Positions 52,584 to 61,423 of a stretch of DNA of 64,000 nucleotides are shown piece after piece (position 1 is the stretch's first letter; each line of letters opens with the position of its first letter). Made by a program: the position numbers and the translations under genes. Below the pieces are notes generated by a model. It searched no databases and was not told where the DNA came from. It saw only the letters and a list, made by a program, of their open reading frames with translations. The stretch lies in assembly GCA_964652025.1 (NCBI GenBank), contig CAZYZX010000012.1:62001-126000 (forward strand), given 5' to 3'. The stretch is from JAEXOD01 sp964652025. GTDB lineage: Bacteria; Bacteroidota; Ignavibacteria; Ignavibacteriales; Melioribacteraceae.

Positions 52584-53714
52584 TTAATAATTTAGGTTAA
52601 GTAAAATTTCATCACACAAAGGATAGCCCGCTTTAGTTAATTTTATTGTATCTGCGGTAATGGTAATATAGCCTTTATTTTCTAAAAATTTAAGAGTTTT
52701 AAGATTATCATTAAACCACGTGGTAGAAATATTATGTAATTTTTTTAAATTAATACCCGTTGCACGTAAACCGGTTATTATTAATTCCTCAGTCTTTTGT
52801 TTTTGTGTTAGTATTTCTACACTTTTTTTGGCTTCACCTTTTTGGTTAATATTCATTAAGTAATAGTTTAAGGATGAATAATTATGCCAACGAATGCCAT
52901 CAATAAAAGAATGTGCAGAAGGACCGAGCCCTAAGTAATCTTTATACTCCCAATAAAATTTATTATGTTCCGATTGGAACCCCGGTTTTGCAAAGTTGCT
53001 AACTTCGTATTGGTAAAAGCCCGCGTTTTCTAAAAAGTCTATGGTTAATTGGTAAAGGTCTGCGTCATAGTCTTCATCGTTAATTTTAACTTTACCATCT
53101 AACACGTGTTTATTAAGAATGGTACCCGGTTCTACAATTAAGCTATAAGCGGAAATGTGCGAGATTGGTAAACTAATTGCTGTTTTTAAGTTTTTAAGCC
53201 ATTTCTTTTTAGTTTGTTTTGGTAAATTAAAAATTAAATCTAAACTTAAATTAGTAAATCCAATATTATAAGCATTTTCTATTATTGTTTTAGCTTGTTT
53301 TGCAGAGTGGATACGGGTTAAGTAATTAAGGTCGTTTTTATTAAAAGATTGTACACCAACGCTTAAACGGTTAACGCCACAAGATTTTATTTCTTTTAAC
53401 TTTTGCTTATTTAATGTGCCCGGGTTTGCTTCTAATGTAATTTCTATATCGCTATCAATTAAAAAGTTTTTATGTAGTGTATCTAAAATTAAGCTTATGT
53501 TTTTGGGTTCTAAAATGCTTGGAGTACCACCACCAAAAAAAATTGTTTTTAGTTTATATTTATTGTTTAGTTGATTGGAATAATAATTTATCTCTTTAAG
53601 TAAAGCATTTACGTAATTTTCTACATTATCAAATTTTATTATAGAGTAAAAATCGCAATAAATGCATTTGTGCATGCAAAACGGGATGTGTATATAACAA
53701 GCAAGCTCAGTCAT
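52584..53714 (-). CDS. hemW: Radical SAM heme chaperone HemW
   Basis: A 376-residue radical SAM protein. The cluster motif is C13-x3-C17-x2-C20 followed by Asp-Phe (CIYCDF), which marks HemW and separates it from the oxygen-independent coproporphyrinogen oxidase HemN, where a fourth cysteine follows. HemW binds heme and delivers it to respiratory proteins; with a cbb3 oxidase in this window that is a natural partner, though not adjacent. GGGGTPS and a C-terminal winged domain complete the family layout. Confidence 0.92.
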   Translation of the reverse strand: MTELACYIHIPFCMHKCIYCDFYSIIKFDNVENYVNALLKEINYYSNQLNNKYKLKTIFFGGGTPSILEPKNISLILDTLHKNFLIDSDIEITLEANPGTLNKQKLKEIKSCGVNRLSVGVQSFNKNDLNYLTRIHSAKQAKTIIENAYNIGFTNLSLDLIFNLPKQTKKKWLKNLKTAISLPISHISAYSLIVEPGTILNKHVLDGKVKINDEDYDADLYQLTIDFLENAGFYQYEVSNFAKPGFQSEHNKFYWEYKDYLGLGPSAHSFIDGIRWHNYSSLNYYLMNINQKGEAKKSVEILTQKQKTEELIITGLRATGINLKKLHNISTTWFNDNLKTLKFLENKGYITITADTIKLTKAGYPLCDEILLNLNY

Positions 53715-53838
53715 AATTAATAATAAATTTCTTTTTTTTTAAATTTAATGATAAATTATAAAATTAAAAACTATTTTATAAAGTTAAAAGTTTATATATT
53801 AACTAAATAATTATAAATAAAAAATAATTGGTATCAAA

Positions 53839-54762
53839 ATGTTAAAAATAGCCATAGCTGGTGCAACTGGATTAATAGGAAAACGTTTAACGGAAAAGTT
53901 AATTTCCCGCGGTGATAGTGTTGTTATTATTGGTAGAAATATAGAAAAGCTAAAAAAAACATTCCCAAATGTTCAGTTGTTTTCTGATTACAGCCTTAAT
54001 TACCTGCAAGCATTAGAAAACACAGATGTTTTTATAAATTTAGCAGGTGTAAATGTAGCAGGTAAAAGATGGAATGAGGAATATAAAAAAGAAATATTAG
54101 ATAGTCGCATAACTACAACTAAAGCATTAATTAATATAATAGGACATTTAACAGAAAAGCCAAAAACTTATATTACTGCTTCTGCAATTGGTTACTATGG
54201 CACTAGTGAAATAAAAAATTTTACAGAAGATGATAAAGCGGGGAATGATTTTTTAGCAGAAGTTTGCGTAAAATGGGAAAAAGAGGCTTGGGAAGTTAAA
54301 AAGTTTAACGTAAGAACAGTTGCTGTAAGAATAGGTATAGTTTTAGCAAAGGAAGGTGGCGCACTTAAAAAAATGTTATTACCATTTTACTTATTTATTG
54401 GCGGTCCTTTAGGCGATGGCACGCAATGGTTTTCTTGGATTCATATTGATGATTTAATAAATATTTTTTTGTTTGCTATTGATAATCCAGCTGTTAACGG
54501 TCCAATTAATGCAGTAGCTCCAAACCCTGTTAGGATGAAACATTTTACTAGTACGTTGGGTAAAGTTTTAAAACGTCCTTCGATATTTTTTGTACCAACA
54601 TTTATATTAAAGTTAATTTTAGGTGAAGCTAGTTACCTTGTTACTAAAGGTAGTAGAGTTTTACCAAAAAGATTATTAGATTTAGGATTTAAATTTATCT
54701 ATGTAGATTTATACGATGCATTAAAAAATCTATTAAAAAATAAGGATAGAAAATGGAATTAA
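53839..54762 (+). CDS. TIGR01777 family epimerase (SDR superfamily, YfcH-like)
   Basis: A 307-residue NAD(P)-binding protein with the Rossmann loop GATGLIGKRL, the family motifs NLAGVNVAGKRW and TASAIGYYG, and the C-terminal DUF1731 region (KRPSIFFVP, then LPKRLLDLGF). The family is widespread; its substrates are largely unknown. It overlaps the next gene by ten bases, so both are translated from one transcript. Confidence 0.9.
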   Translation: MLKIAIAGATGLIGKRLTEKLISRGDSVVIIGRNIEKLKKTFPNVQLFSDYSLNYLQALENTDVFINLAGVNVAGKRWNEEYKKEILDSRITTTKALINIIGHLTEKPKTYITASAIGYYGTSEIKNFTEDDKAGNDFLAEVCVKWEKEAWEVKKFNVRTVAVRIGIVLAKEGGALKKMLLPFYLFIGGPLGDGTQWFSWIHIDDLINIFLFAIDNPAVNGPINAVAPNPVRMKHFTSTLGKVLKRPSIFFVPTFILKLILGEASYLVTKGSRVLPKRLLDLGFKFIYVDLYDALKNLLKNKDRKWN

Positions 54763-55343
54763 TTGAAAATTTATTAGAAATAATAAAAATTGGTATTGAT
54801 AAACACCCTGATATATTTCGATTTAATAAACAATATAATCCAAAGAAGATTATAGAAATAGAAAGGGATTTAAGTATATTTTTACCCAATAGTTATAAAC
54901 AATTTTTAAAACATTATAATGGTGGATATATTAATTTATTTAATGATATAACCAATATTGATGAGGAAAATATTAAATGGAATAGCACAGTAATTTTTGG
55001 ATTAGAGGAATTAGCAGCTGCATATGCAAAAAGGAGCAACCAAAATTGGAAATTTACACCTAAGCCTGGTAACGAATATCCTTTTATTCCTTTTGCACGT
55101 ACAAGAGAAAACGAAACACTTGTTTTTATTAATCCTCTTATTGATGGTGAATCGTGTGTGTTTGAAGCTATACACGATGAGCCTTGGAATAGTTGGGAGC
55201 TAAAATTTTTCGATTTTTCAGACTTCTTGTCTATTTATTTAGATTTGAAAGGGGATATTAATTTTACAGAATTTGGAGAAAATACTACTATAGATGAATA
55301 TCTTAATAATTATCCTTTAGCTAAATTACTTTATTTTACATAA
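54753..55343 (+). CDS. SMI1/KNR4 family protein
   Basis: A 196-residue soluble protein of the SUKH/SMI1-KNR4 superfamily. It shows the early helix with EIERDLSIFLPNSYKQFLKHYNGGY, then FGLEEL and FIPFARTRENETLVFI. Family members often serve as immunity proteins against nuclease or deaminase toxins, but many are housekeeping. No toxin gene adjoins it; its coupling to a TIGR01777 gene by a ten-base overlap suggests a non-immunity role. It is followed by a lipoprotein gene after 13 bases. Confidence 0.82.
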   Translation: MELIENLLEIIKIGIDKHPDIFRFNKQYNPKKIIEIERDLSIFLPNSYKQFLKHYNGGYINLFNDITNIDEENIKWNSTVIFGLEELAAAYAKRSNQNWKFTPKPGNEYPFIPFARTRENETLVFINPLIDGESCVFEAIHDEPWNSWELKFFDFSDFLSIYLDLKGDINFTEFGENTTIDEYLNNYPLAKLLYFT

Positions 55344-55356
55344 TTATTTGGTAAAT

Positions 55357-55824
55357 ATGTTAAAATTTAAATTTGGTTTAATGGTATTTTTATTTTTAGT
55401 TGCATGTGGTGTATCAGAAAAAGAAGCAGATAATGCTTACCAAAATGCAACAGAGCATTTGCAGGCATCTAAAAAAAATCCGGCAAAAAAGGAAGATGCG
55501 CTTTATTTTTATCTTATTGCAATAGAAAATAATAAATATAAAAATACTGATAATGCAATTATAATTGCTAATTTAGCTGCAGATATTTACGCTAATAAAA
55601 ATAATATTTCCCTTGATGACCGTTTCCGTTTAGAAAAAAATATTGTTACGGCATGTAAATTACTTTTAAAATTAAGTTCATCAAAAGATGCAGCACAAAA
55701 GAATAGAGCGATGGGTGAAATTAATAATATAGTTAACTCAGATTTACAAAATTACACAATAATACGCAGTGTGTTAGTTAAAAAAGATAAAGATATTTAT
55801 AATAAATTTATTAAGCTTTTATAA
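55357..55824 (+). CDS. Small lipoprotein with helical repeat, function unknown
   Basis: A 155-residue lipoprotein (signal MLKFKFGLMVFLFLVAC; lipid-bearing Cys17). The mature part is helical, with TPR-like spacing of small and aromatic residues (DALYFYLIAIENNKY, AIIIANLAADIY), but no full consensus. The ATG at 55357 gives a proper signal peptide, so the TTG nine bases upstream is not used. The end overlaps the convergent YjbR-like gene by six bases. Confidence 0.6.
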   Translation: MLKFKFGLMVFLFLVACGVSEKEADNAYQNATEHLQASKKNPAKKEDALYFYLIAIENNKYKNTDNAIIIANLAADIYANKNNISLDDRFRLEKNIVTACKLLLKLSSSKDAAQKNRAMGEINNIVNSDLQNYTIIRSVLVKKDKDIYNKFIKLL

Positions 55825-56187
55825 ATTATAATCGATATTATTAAAATATTGGGCTTTAATTTTTTTTGGTAAACTGGCAACAACAAGTTTATAGGAGTTT
55901 GTAATCAATTCTTTTATCATCTTATCTGTAACGCTGCCATTAACATTAATGCTAATCCAATGTTTTTTGTTCATGTAGTAGCCTGGGTTAATATCGGCGT
56001 ATCTATCGCAAAGCTCGTAAACATCTTCGGGCAAAGCTTTAACAGTAATAATGTTAAAAGTATCTATAGAAGTTAATGCATACATTTTACCAAAAACTTT
56101 ATAAACCAAAGCAGTTTCATCAAAGGGGAAAGTTTCTTCGGTAAAGGGTAACTTTAAGCAAAAGTTTCTATAATCTTCTAAATCCAT
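55819..56187 (-). CDS. MmcQ/YjbR family DNA-binding-like protein
   Basis: A 122-residue single-domain protein of the MmcQ/YjbR family. The pattern FCLKLPFTEETFPF at the N terminus, FGKMYALTSID in the middle and GYYMNKKHWISI are typical. The family has a CyaY-like or double-wing fold and is often annotated as DNA-binding, with no firm function. It stands alone between two convergent arrangements, upstream of the secG terminator. Confidence 0.85.
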   Translation of the reverse strand: MDLEDYRNFCLKLPFTEETFPFDETALVYKVFGKMYALTSIDTFNIITVKALPEDVYELCDRYADINPGYYMNKKHWISINVNGSVTDKMIKELITNSYKLVVASLPKKIKAQYFNNIDYNL

Positions 56188-56204
56188 ACTATAACTATAT
56201 TTAA

Positions 56205-56240
56205 AAATAAAAAAACGAAACCTTTTGGGTTTCGTTTTAA
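56205..56240 (-). terminator. Bidirectional hairpin terminator after secG
   Basis: The 11-bp stem AAAACGAAACC pairs with GGTTTCGTTTT across a TTTTG loop; on the minus strand a long T-run follows it. It starts about 20 bases after the secG stop, and also separates the YjbR-like gene's promoter. Confidence 0.85.
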
Positions 56241-56258
56241 ATTTATAACAAAATTAAA

Positions 56259-56573
56259 TTATTTTTTAGGTAAATTAGGTACAGAAGGAGTAGAAGGAAC
56301 AGTAGTTTTTTGAATAATGCTTTCCTTTTGAGATTTGCTAGCGCTTGGTAAAAAGAATAAGTTAATAACAAGAGCTAAAACTAATAACGCACCACCTAAA
56401 TACCAAGTAGCTTTGCCTAAAAAGTCTGCTGTTTTTCTTGTGCCAAATACAGTACCAACTTGGCTACCGCCAAAAGTACCAGCAAGTCCACCACCTTTAC
56501 TAGATTGCAACAACACTATAATAACCAACAATATTGCAATTATTATTGATATTGCCATTAAAAAAGTATACAT
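56259..56573 (-). CDS. secG: Preprotein translocase subunit SecG
   Basis: A 104-residue SecYEG component that aids protein export across the inner membrane. Two membrane segments flank the characteristic SSKGGGLAGTFGG loop, and the C-terminal tail is P/S/T/K-rich. A longer frame would read into the tRNA gene upstream, so the ATG at 56573, with GGAG nine bases before it, is the start. It is 24 bases downstream of tRNA-Met(CAT) and probably shares its transcript, and it ends before a strong hairpin. Confidence 0.95.
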   Translation of the reverse strand: MYTFLMAISIIIAILLVIIVLLQSSKGGGLAGTFGGSQVGTVFGTRKTADFLGKATWYLGGALLVLALVINLFFLPSASKSQKESIIQKTTVPSTPSVPNLPKK

Positions 56574-56597
56574 TTTAAATATCTCCGTTAAACTTTG

Positions 56598-56671
56598 TAG
56601 CGAGGGAGGGATTCGAACCCCCGACACATGGATTATGATTCCATTGCTCTAACCTACTGAGCTACCTCGCC
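56598..56671 (-). tRNA. tRNA-Met (anticodon CAT), elongator type
   Basis: The minus strand folds into a full cloverleaf: a 7-bp acceptor stem (GGCGAGG with CCTCGCT, including a terminal G-U), a D arm GCTCAGTAGGTTAGAGC, a 5-bp anticodon stem ATGGA/TCCAT with loop ATCATAA, and a T arm with GTTCGAAT. The anticodon CAT lies at 56635-56637. No initiator-type G-C pairs stand in the anticodon stem, so this is elongator methionine; a lysidine-modified tRNA-Ile with the same anticodon is the alternative. CCA is not encoded. Confidence 0.92.
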
Positions 56672-56776
56672 GGGTTAAAAATAGAAAACAAATATAATTG
56701 ATTTTTTTATTATTTTCAAGTATTATTTAAAACAAGATTTATTTTTGTTTTTATAAATTAAATAGGTTTTATTTTT

Positions 56777-57427
56777 ATGAGCATAAAATTAAAAGATTTT
56801 TTCCTTATTTCCAATATTCTTAGCCTTATTAGATTATTTCTTGGCATTCCTATTTTTGTTTTACTTAGTTATCCAGATAATACATCTTTCGTTTTAGCTC
56901 CTATTTTAGGTGTTATTGCTATTTTAACAGATTACTTGGATGGTGTTTTTGCGCGCAAATTTAACCAAATTACAGAGCTTGGTAAAATAATAGACCCTTT
57001 AGCAGATAAAGTTTGCGCTGCTTTTGTGCTGCTTGGGCTAATTATTTATCGCGGTTACCCGTGGGGCGTTCTGTTTTTATTAATGTACAGAGATATTTTA
57101 ATTGTAATCTTTGGTACATTTATTTCTAAAAAACAAAATGAAGTTGTTAGTTCAATTTTTTTAGGCAAACTTAATACTACTATTATTGGGCTTTCTGCTT
57201 TTTTCTTTTCTATTAAACTAAGTACTATTTTAGATATTATTTTAATTATTACTTCCTATATTAGCATTATTGTTTCTGGCATTGCTTACCTTAAAGTTGG
57301 TGAAAATTTAATGTTTAATACACCTAAACAAAAATATTATTTTAGAACGTTTATTACATTTATTAGTGTTATAGTATTAATAATTTTTATCTATTTAGCA
57401 AAATCTTTTAATAACTTTGTTTTGTAA
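56777..57427 (+). CDS. pgsA: CDP-diacylglycerol-glycerol-3-phosphate phosphatidyltransferase
   Basis: A 216-residue inner-membrane enzyme that makes phosphatidylglycerol phosphate from CDP-diacylglycerol. The CDP-alcohol transferase motif is complete: DYLDGVFARKFNQITELGK followed by IIDPLADK. Several membrane segments surround it. Other CDP-alcohol transferases (for example phosphatidylserine synthase) share the motif, but the length and pattern fit PgsA. Three bases separate it from uvrC. Confidence 0.85.
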   Translation: MSIKLKDFFLISNILSLIRLFLGIPIFVLLSYPDNTSFVLAPILGVIAILTDYLDGVFARKFNQITELGKIIDPLADKVCAAFVLLGLIIYRGYPWGVLFLLMYRDILIVIFGTFISKKQNEVVSSIFLGKLNTTIIGLSAFFFSIKLSTILDIILIITSYISIIVSGIAYLKVGENLMFNTPKQKYYFRTFITFISVIVLIIFIYLAKSFNNFVL

Positions 57428-57430
57428 GAT

Positions 57431-59290
57431 ATGAATGACATTGTAAAAGAGAAATTAGAAAACTTACCAAACACACCTGGTATTTATAAATTTAAAGATA
57501 AAAATGGCACTGTAATTTATGTTGGTAAAGCAAAAAACTTAAAAAACCGTGTGCGCAGTTATTTTGTTAGCGGAATTACAAATCCAAAAACTTTGGCTTT
57601 GGTAAGCAAAATAGAAGACTTAGATTTAATTATTACTAGTAGTGAAGTAGAAGCACTTGTTTTAGAAAATAATTTAATTAAAGAATTAAAACCGCGTTAT
57701 AATATAAATCTTAAAGATGATAAAACATATCCTTATATACGCATTACAAACGAACCCTTTCCGCAAATATACCCCACAAGAAATATTATTAGAGATGGCT
57801 CGAAATACTTTGGACCATATACAGATGTAAAAAGTATGAAAGCAAGCCTTAGGTTAATTAATACAATTTTTAAAATACGTAGCTGTAAATACGATTTAAC
57901 TGAGGAAACGATTGCTAAAAAAAAATATAAAGTATGCTTAGATTACCATATAAAAAAGTGTGACGGACCATGTGAAGGTCTGGTTACAAAAGAAGAATAT
58001 AATAATATGGTTAATCAGGCAATTAAAGTTTTTAAAGGAAAAACAGATGATTTAATTAACGAATTAAAAGAAGAAATGTATTTGCTTTCTAGTAAGTTTG
58101 AATTTGAAAAAGCGGCTGCTGTTAGAGATAAAATAGAAAAACTTACGGTTTATACCTCTAAACAAAGGGTGGTATCTGATGATAATATTGATAGAGATAT
58201 TATTGCAGTAGAGCGGGAAGATAAAGACGTTGCTGCAAGTATATTAAATATTAGAAATGGTAAATTAATTGGCAAAAGAAGTTTAAAACTTAGCTGTTTG
58301 TTAGAAGATACAATAGAAAATATTTATTCATCTGTAATAAGGTTTTATTATAATGAGTATGTTGATATTCCTAAGGAAATTATTTTAGAAACAGAACCCG
58401 ATGAATTAGAATTTTTAGGTGAATATTTAGAGCACTTAGCAGGCAAAGGGGTAAAGTTTATTATTCCACAGCGTAAAAGTGAACCACAGTTATTGCTAAA
58501 AATGGCTAAACAAAATGCTGCTTTAATGCTTGGTGAAATTAAATTGCAACGAATGAAAAGGGAGAAAAACATTCCTCATGTGCTGCTTTCACTTAAACGA
58601 GATTTACGCCTTAAAAATATTCCCACAACAATCGAGTGTTTCGATATATCCCACTTGCAAGGAACGGATACTGTTGCAAGTATGGTGGTTTTTGAAGACG
58701 CAAAACCTAAAAAAAGTTTATATAGAAAGTTTATTATTAAAACTGTAGAGGGGGTTGATGACTTTGCAAGCATGCAAGAAGTTATTACACGCCGCTATAG
58801 CAGAGTTAAAGAAGAAAATTTACATTTCCCAGAATTAATTATGGTTGATGGTGGAAAAGGGCAACTTATTAGCGCAATAGAAGCACTAAAAGACTTAGGC
58901 TACACTAAATTTGAAATTATTGGTTTAGCTAAAAGATTAGAAGAAGTTTTTTTGCCAGGTGAAAGTGAACCAGTTATTATACCAAAAACAAGCAGCAGCT
59001 TAAAACTTTTGCAAAATATACGAGATGAAGCGCATCGCTTTGCTATAACTTTCCACAGAGAGCGACGCAGCAAACGTACATTTACAAGCGAGCTAGAAAA
59101 CATAAAAGGAATTGGTAAAGCTATTACGGAAAAATTGCTTAAAGAGTTTAATAGTTTAGATGATATTAAAAATGCTGATTTAGAAAAACTTAGTGCAATT
59201 ATTGGCAAAGCAAAAGCTAAATTAATTTACAATTACTTTAGAAATATAAACGAAACTGTAAATGAAACCGAAAATAATGATGAGGAATAA
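57431..59290 (+). CDS. uvrC: Excinuclease ABC subunit C
   Basis: A 619-residue nucleotide-excision-repair nuclease that makes both incisions around a lesion. The N-terminal GIY-YIG nuclease domain reads GIYKFKDKNGTVIYVGKAKNL, the UvrB-binding motif region sits at about residue 205-240, and the second nuclease half has CFDISHLQGTDTVASMVVF and VDGGKGQL. A C-terminal helix-hairpin-helix (NIKGIGKAITEKLLKEF) completes it. It is fully adjacent to the DPP gene with no spacer. Confidence 0.97.
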   Translation: MNDIVKEKLENLPNTPGIYKFKDKNGTVIYVGKAKNLKNRVRSYFVSGITNPKTLALVSKIEDLDLIITSSEVEALVLENNLIKELKPRYNINLKDDKTYPYIRITNEPFPQIYPTRNIIRDGSKYFGPYTDVKSMKASLRLINTIFKIRSCKYDLTEETIAKKKYKVCLDYHIKKCDGPCEGLVTKEEYNNMVNQAIKVFKGKTDDLINELKEEMYLLSSKFEFEKAAAVRDKIEKLTVYTSKQRVVSDDNIDRDIIAVEREDKDVAASILNIRNGKLIGKRSLKLSCLLEDTIENIYSSVIRFYYNEYVDIPKEIILETEPDELEFLGEYLEHLAGKGVKFIIPQRKSEPQLLLKMAKQNAALMLGEIKLQRMKREKNIPHVLLSLKRDLRLKNIPTTIECFDISHLQGTDTVASMVVFEDAKPKKSLYRKFIIKTVEGVDDFASMQEVITRRYSRVKEENLHFPELIMVDGGKGQLISAIEALKDLGYTKFEIIGLAKRLEEVFLPGESEPVIIPKTSSSLKLLQNIRDEAHRFAITFHRERRSKRTFTSELENIKGIGKAITEKLLKEFNSLDDIKNADLEKLSAIIGKAKAKLIYNYFRNINETVNETENNDEE

Positions 59291-61423
59291 ATGAAAAAAC
59301 TTATTAACAATATACTTATTATATTTTTGTTTGCTATTTCTGTTTTTGCAGAAGAGGGAATGTATCCCCTTAGTGAAATTAAAAATTTAGATTTAAAGAA
59401 GCTCGGGTTTAATATATCCCAAAGTGATTTATATAACCCTAATGGAGTAAGTTTAATTACAGCATTGGTAAATCTATCTGGTTGCACGGGGTCTTTTGTT
59501 TCAGAAAATGGACTTATTTTAACTAACCACCATTGTGCTTATGGTGCCATTAGCAGAGCTTCATCAATTGAAAATAATTATTTAGAAAATGGTTTTGCTG
59601 CCCAAACTTTAAGTGAAGAAGTGGAAGCCAAAGGAATTACTGCAAGAATAATAGAATCTTATAAAGATGTATCAGAAGAAATTTTAAGTGCTGTTAAAGA
59701 TATTAAAAACGATGCCGAAAGACGCCGTGCAATTAAAGATAAAATGCAAGAAATAACCGCTAAAAATACAGATGAAGAAAACGATATTACAGCAATTGTT
59801 GCAGAAATGTTACCCGGCAAAAGTTATGTTTTGTTTTTATATAAAACTATTTATGACATTCGTTTAGTTTATGCGCCTCCACAATCTATTGGTAACTTTG
59901 GTGGAGAAGAAGATAATTGGATTTGGCCACGCCATACGGGTGACTTTACTTTTTTACGCGCTTATGTTAACCCTAATGGAAAAAGTACAAAATATGATGT
60001 AAACAACATTCCATACAAACCTAAAAAATACATAAAAATTAACTTAAATGGATTAAAAGAAAACGACTTTACTTTTATATTAGGTTATCCGGGTAGAACT
60101 TTTAGGCATCAACCAGCACAGTTTTTAACTTATCAATTTAATTATTTGCTTCCTTTAGTTGCAGAACTTAATGGAAAATTAATTCACCTTTACGAAGAAC
60201 TTTCCGCAGAAAACGACAGCCTTAAGTTAGAATATGCGCCCATTATTAAAAGCTTAGCTAATACTTATAAAAATTATAAAGGTAAATTGCTTGGAATAAA
60301 AAGACTTAATTTATTAAATAAAAAAATAGAAACAGATAACGAGCTTAAAAACTTTATTTACAATAATAACTTAGGTGATGATTACAAAAACCTTTTTGAT
60401 AATTTTAATAATATATACCAAAAAAAATATGAATATGCAGAAGGGGAAATAATTATTGAAAGATTAAGTAGATTTTCTAACTTTTACAATGCATTGGAAT
60501 TTTTACTAAATTATAAAAACGAAATTGAAAAGCCCGATAGTTTAAGGTCTGTAGCATATAAAGAAAAAAATTTAGATAAAACTATTAATTCGTTTTATAC
60601 ATCACTTAGTAATATTGATTTAACTTTTGAGAAAAGAATTTTTACAATGCTATTTGATAAATTAAATAAACTTAATACTAAAAATAGTATTTTTAATTAT
60701 ATACCCTATAAAAGTATAGAAAAAGAAAATGGGGCAAATTTTATAAATACATGGTTAAATAAAACAATATTAGCTAAGGATGGGGAAAGTTTAATGGGTA
60801 AATCTGAAAATGATTTATTAGCATTAAATGATAGTTTAGTTATTTTATTAAGCGGAATAAAAAAATATAAAGATTATGTAAAAGAAAACAATGATGCATT
60901 TGAAGGCGCATTAGCTAGGTTGCTTCCGGTTTATGTAGATGCTAAAATGAAATATGAAAACAAAAAATTTATTCCAGATGCAAATAGTACACTGCGTTTA
61001 ACATTTGGACGTGTAGTTGGTTATAGCCCAGCAGATGCAACCTATTACAAACCTTTTACCACACTTAGTGGAGTTATAGATAAAAGTTACAGAGGGGAAT
61101 ATTATAAAATCCCAGAAAAATTATACGAATTAAATAAAACAAAGTTTAACGATAAATTTTTTAGTAAAGATTTAAATGATATACCTGTTGCATTTTTATA
61201 TAATATGGATACAACAGGCGGAAATAGTGGCAGCCCAGTACTAAATGCAGACGGCCAATTAGTTGGATTAAATTTTGATAGAGCATTTGAAGCTACGATT
61301 AACGATTTTACTTGGAGTGCAGAGTATAGCCGCTCAATAGGTGTAGATATTAGGTATATTCTTTATATAACAAAGAATTTAAATGGTGGCAATTATTTAC
61401 TAAAAGAATTAAATGTAAATTAA
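59291..61423 (+). CDS. S46 family dipeptidyl-peptidase, DPP11-type
   Basis: A 710-residue exported serine peptidase (signal peptide to about residue 20) that releases N-terminal dipeptides. The catalytic His81 is in LTNHHC and Ser646 in GGNSGSP. The residue 18 positions after the serine is Arg664 (NFDR); the equivalent Arg673 in Porphyromonas gingivalis DPP11 sets its preference for Asp or Glu at P1, while DPP7 has Gly there. This indicates an acidic-residue-specific enzyme. It follows uvrC without spacer and shares its stop bases with the convergent hisN-like gene. Confidence 0.9.
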   Translation: MKKLINNILIIFLFAISVFAEEGMYPLSEIKNLDLKKLGFNISQSDLYNPNGVSLITALVNLSGCTGSFVSENGLILTNHHCAYGAISRASSIENNYLENGFAAQTLSEEVEAKGITARIIESYKDVSEEILSAVKDIKNDAERRRAIKDKMQEITAKNTDEENDITAIVAEMLPGKSYVLFLYKTIYDIRLVYAPPQSIGNFGGEEDNWIWPRHTGDFTFLRAYVNPNGKSTKYDVNNIPYKPKKYIKINLNGLKENDFTFILGYPGRTFRHQPAQFLTYQFNYLLPLVAELNGKLIHLYEELSAENDSLKLEYAPIIKSLANTYKNYKGKLLGIKRLNLLNKKIETDNELKNFIYNNNLGDDYKNLFDNFNNIYQKKYEYAEGEIIIERLSRFSNFYNALEFLLNYKNEIEKPDSLRSVAYKEKNLDKTINSFYTSLSNIDLTFEKRIFTMLFDKLNKLNTKNSIFNYIPYKSIEKENGANFINTWLNKTILAKDGESLMGKSENDLLALNDSLVILLSGIKKYKDYVKENNDAFEGALARLLPVYVDAKMKYENKKFIPDANSTLRLTFGRVVGYSPADATYYKPFTTLSGVIDKSYRGEYYKIPEKLYELNKTKFNDKFFSKDLNDIPVAFLYNMDTTGGNSGSPVLNADGQLVGLNFDRAFEATINDFTWSAEYSRSIGVDIRYILYITKNLNGGNYLLKELNVN

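Noticed and set aside
54753..55343. SMI1/KNR4 gene as an immunity gene of a toxin system
   Set aside because: No toxin-like gene is adjacent; the gene is coupled by overlap to a TIGR01777 epimerase gene.
56259..56627. SecG with an 18-residue N-terminal extension
   Set aside because: The extension would be read through the tRNA-Met sequence; the ATG at 56573 has its own ribosome site and gives a normal SecG.
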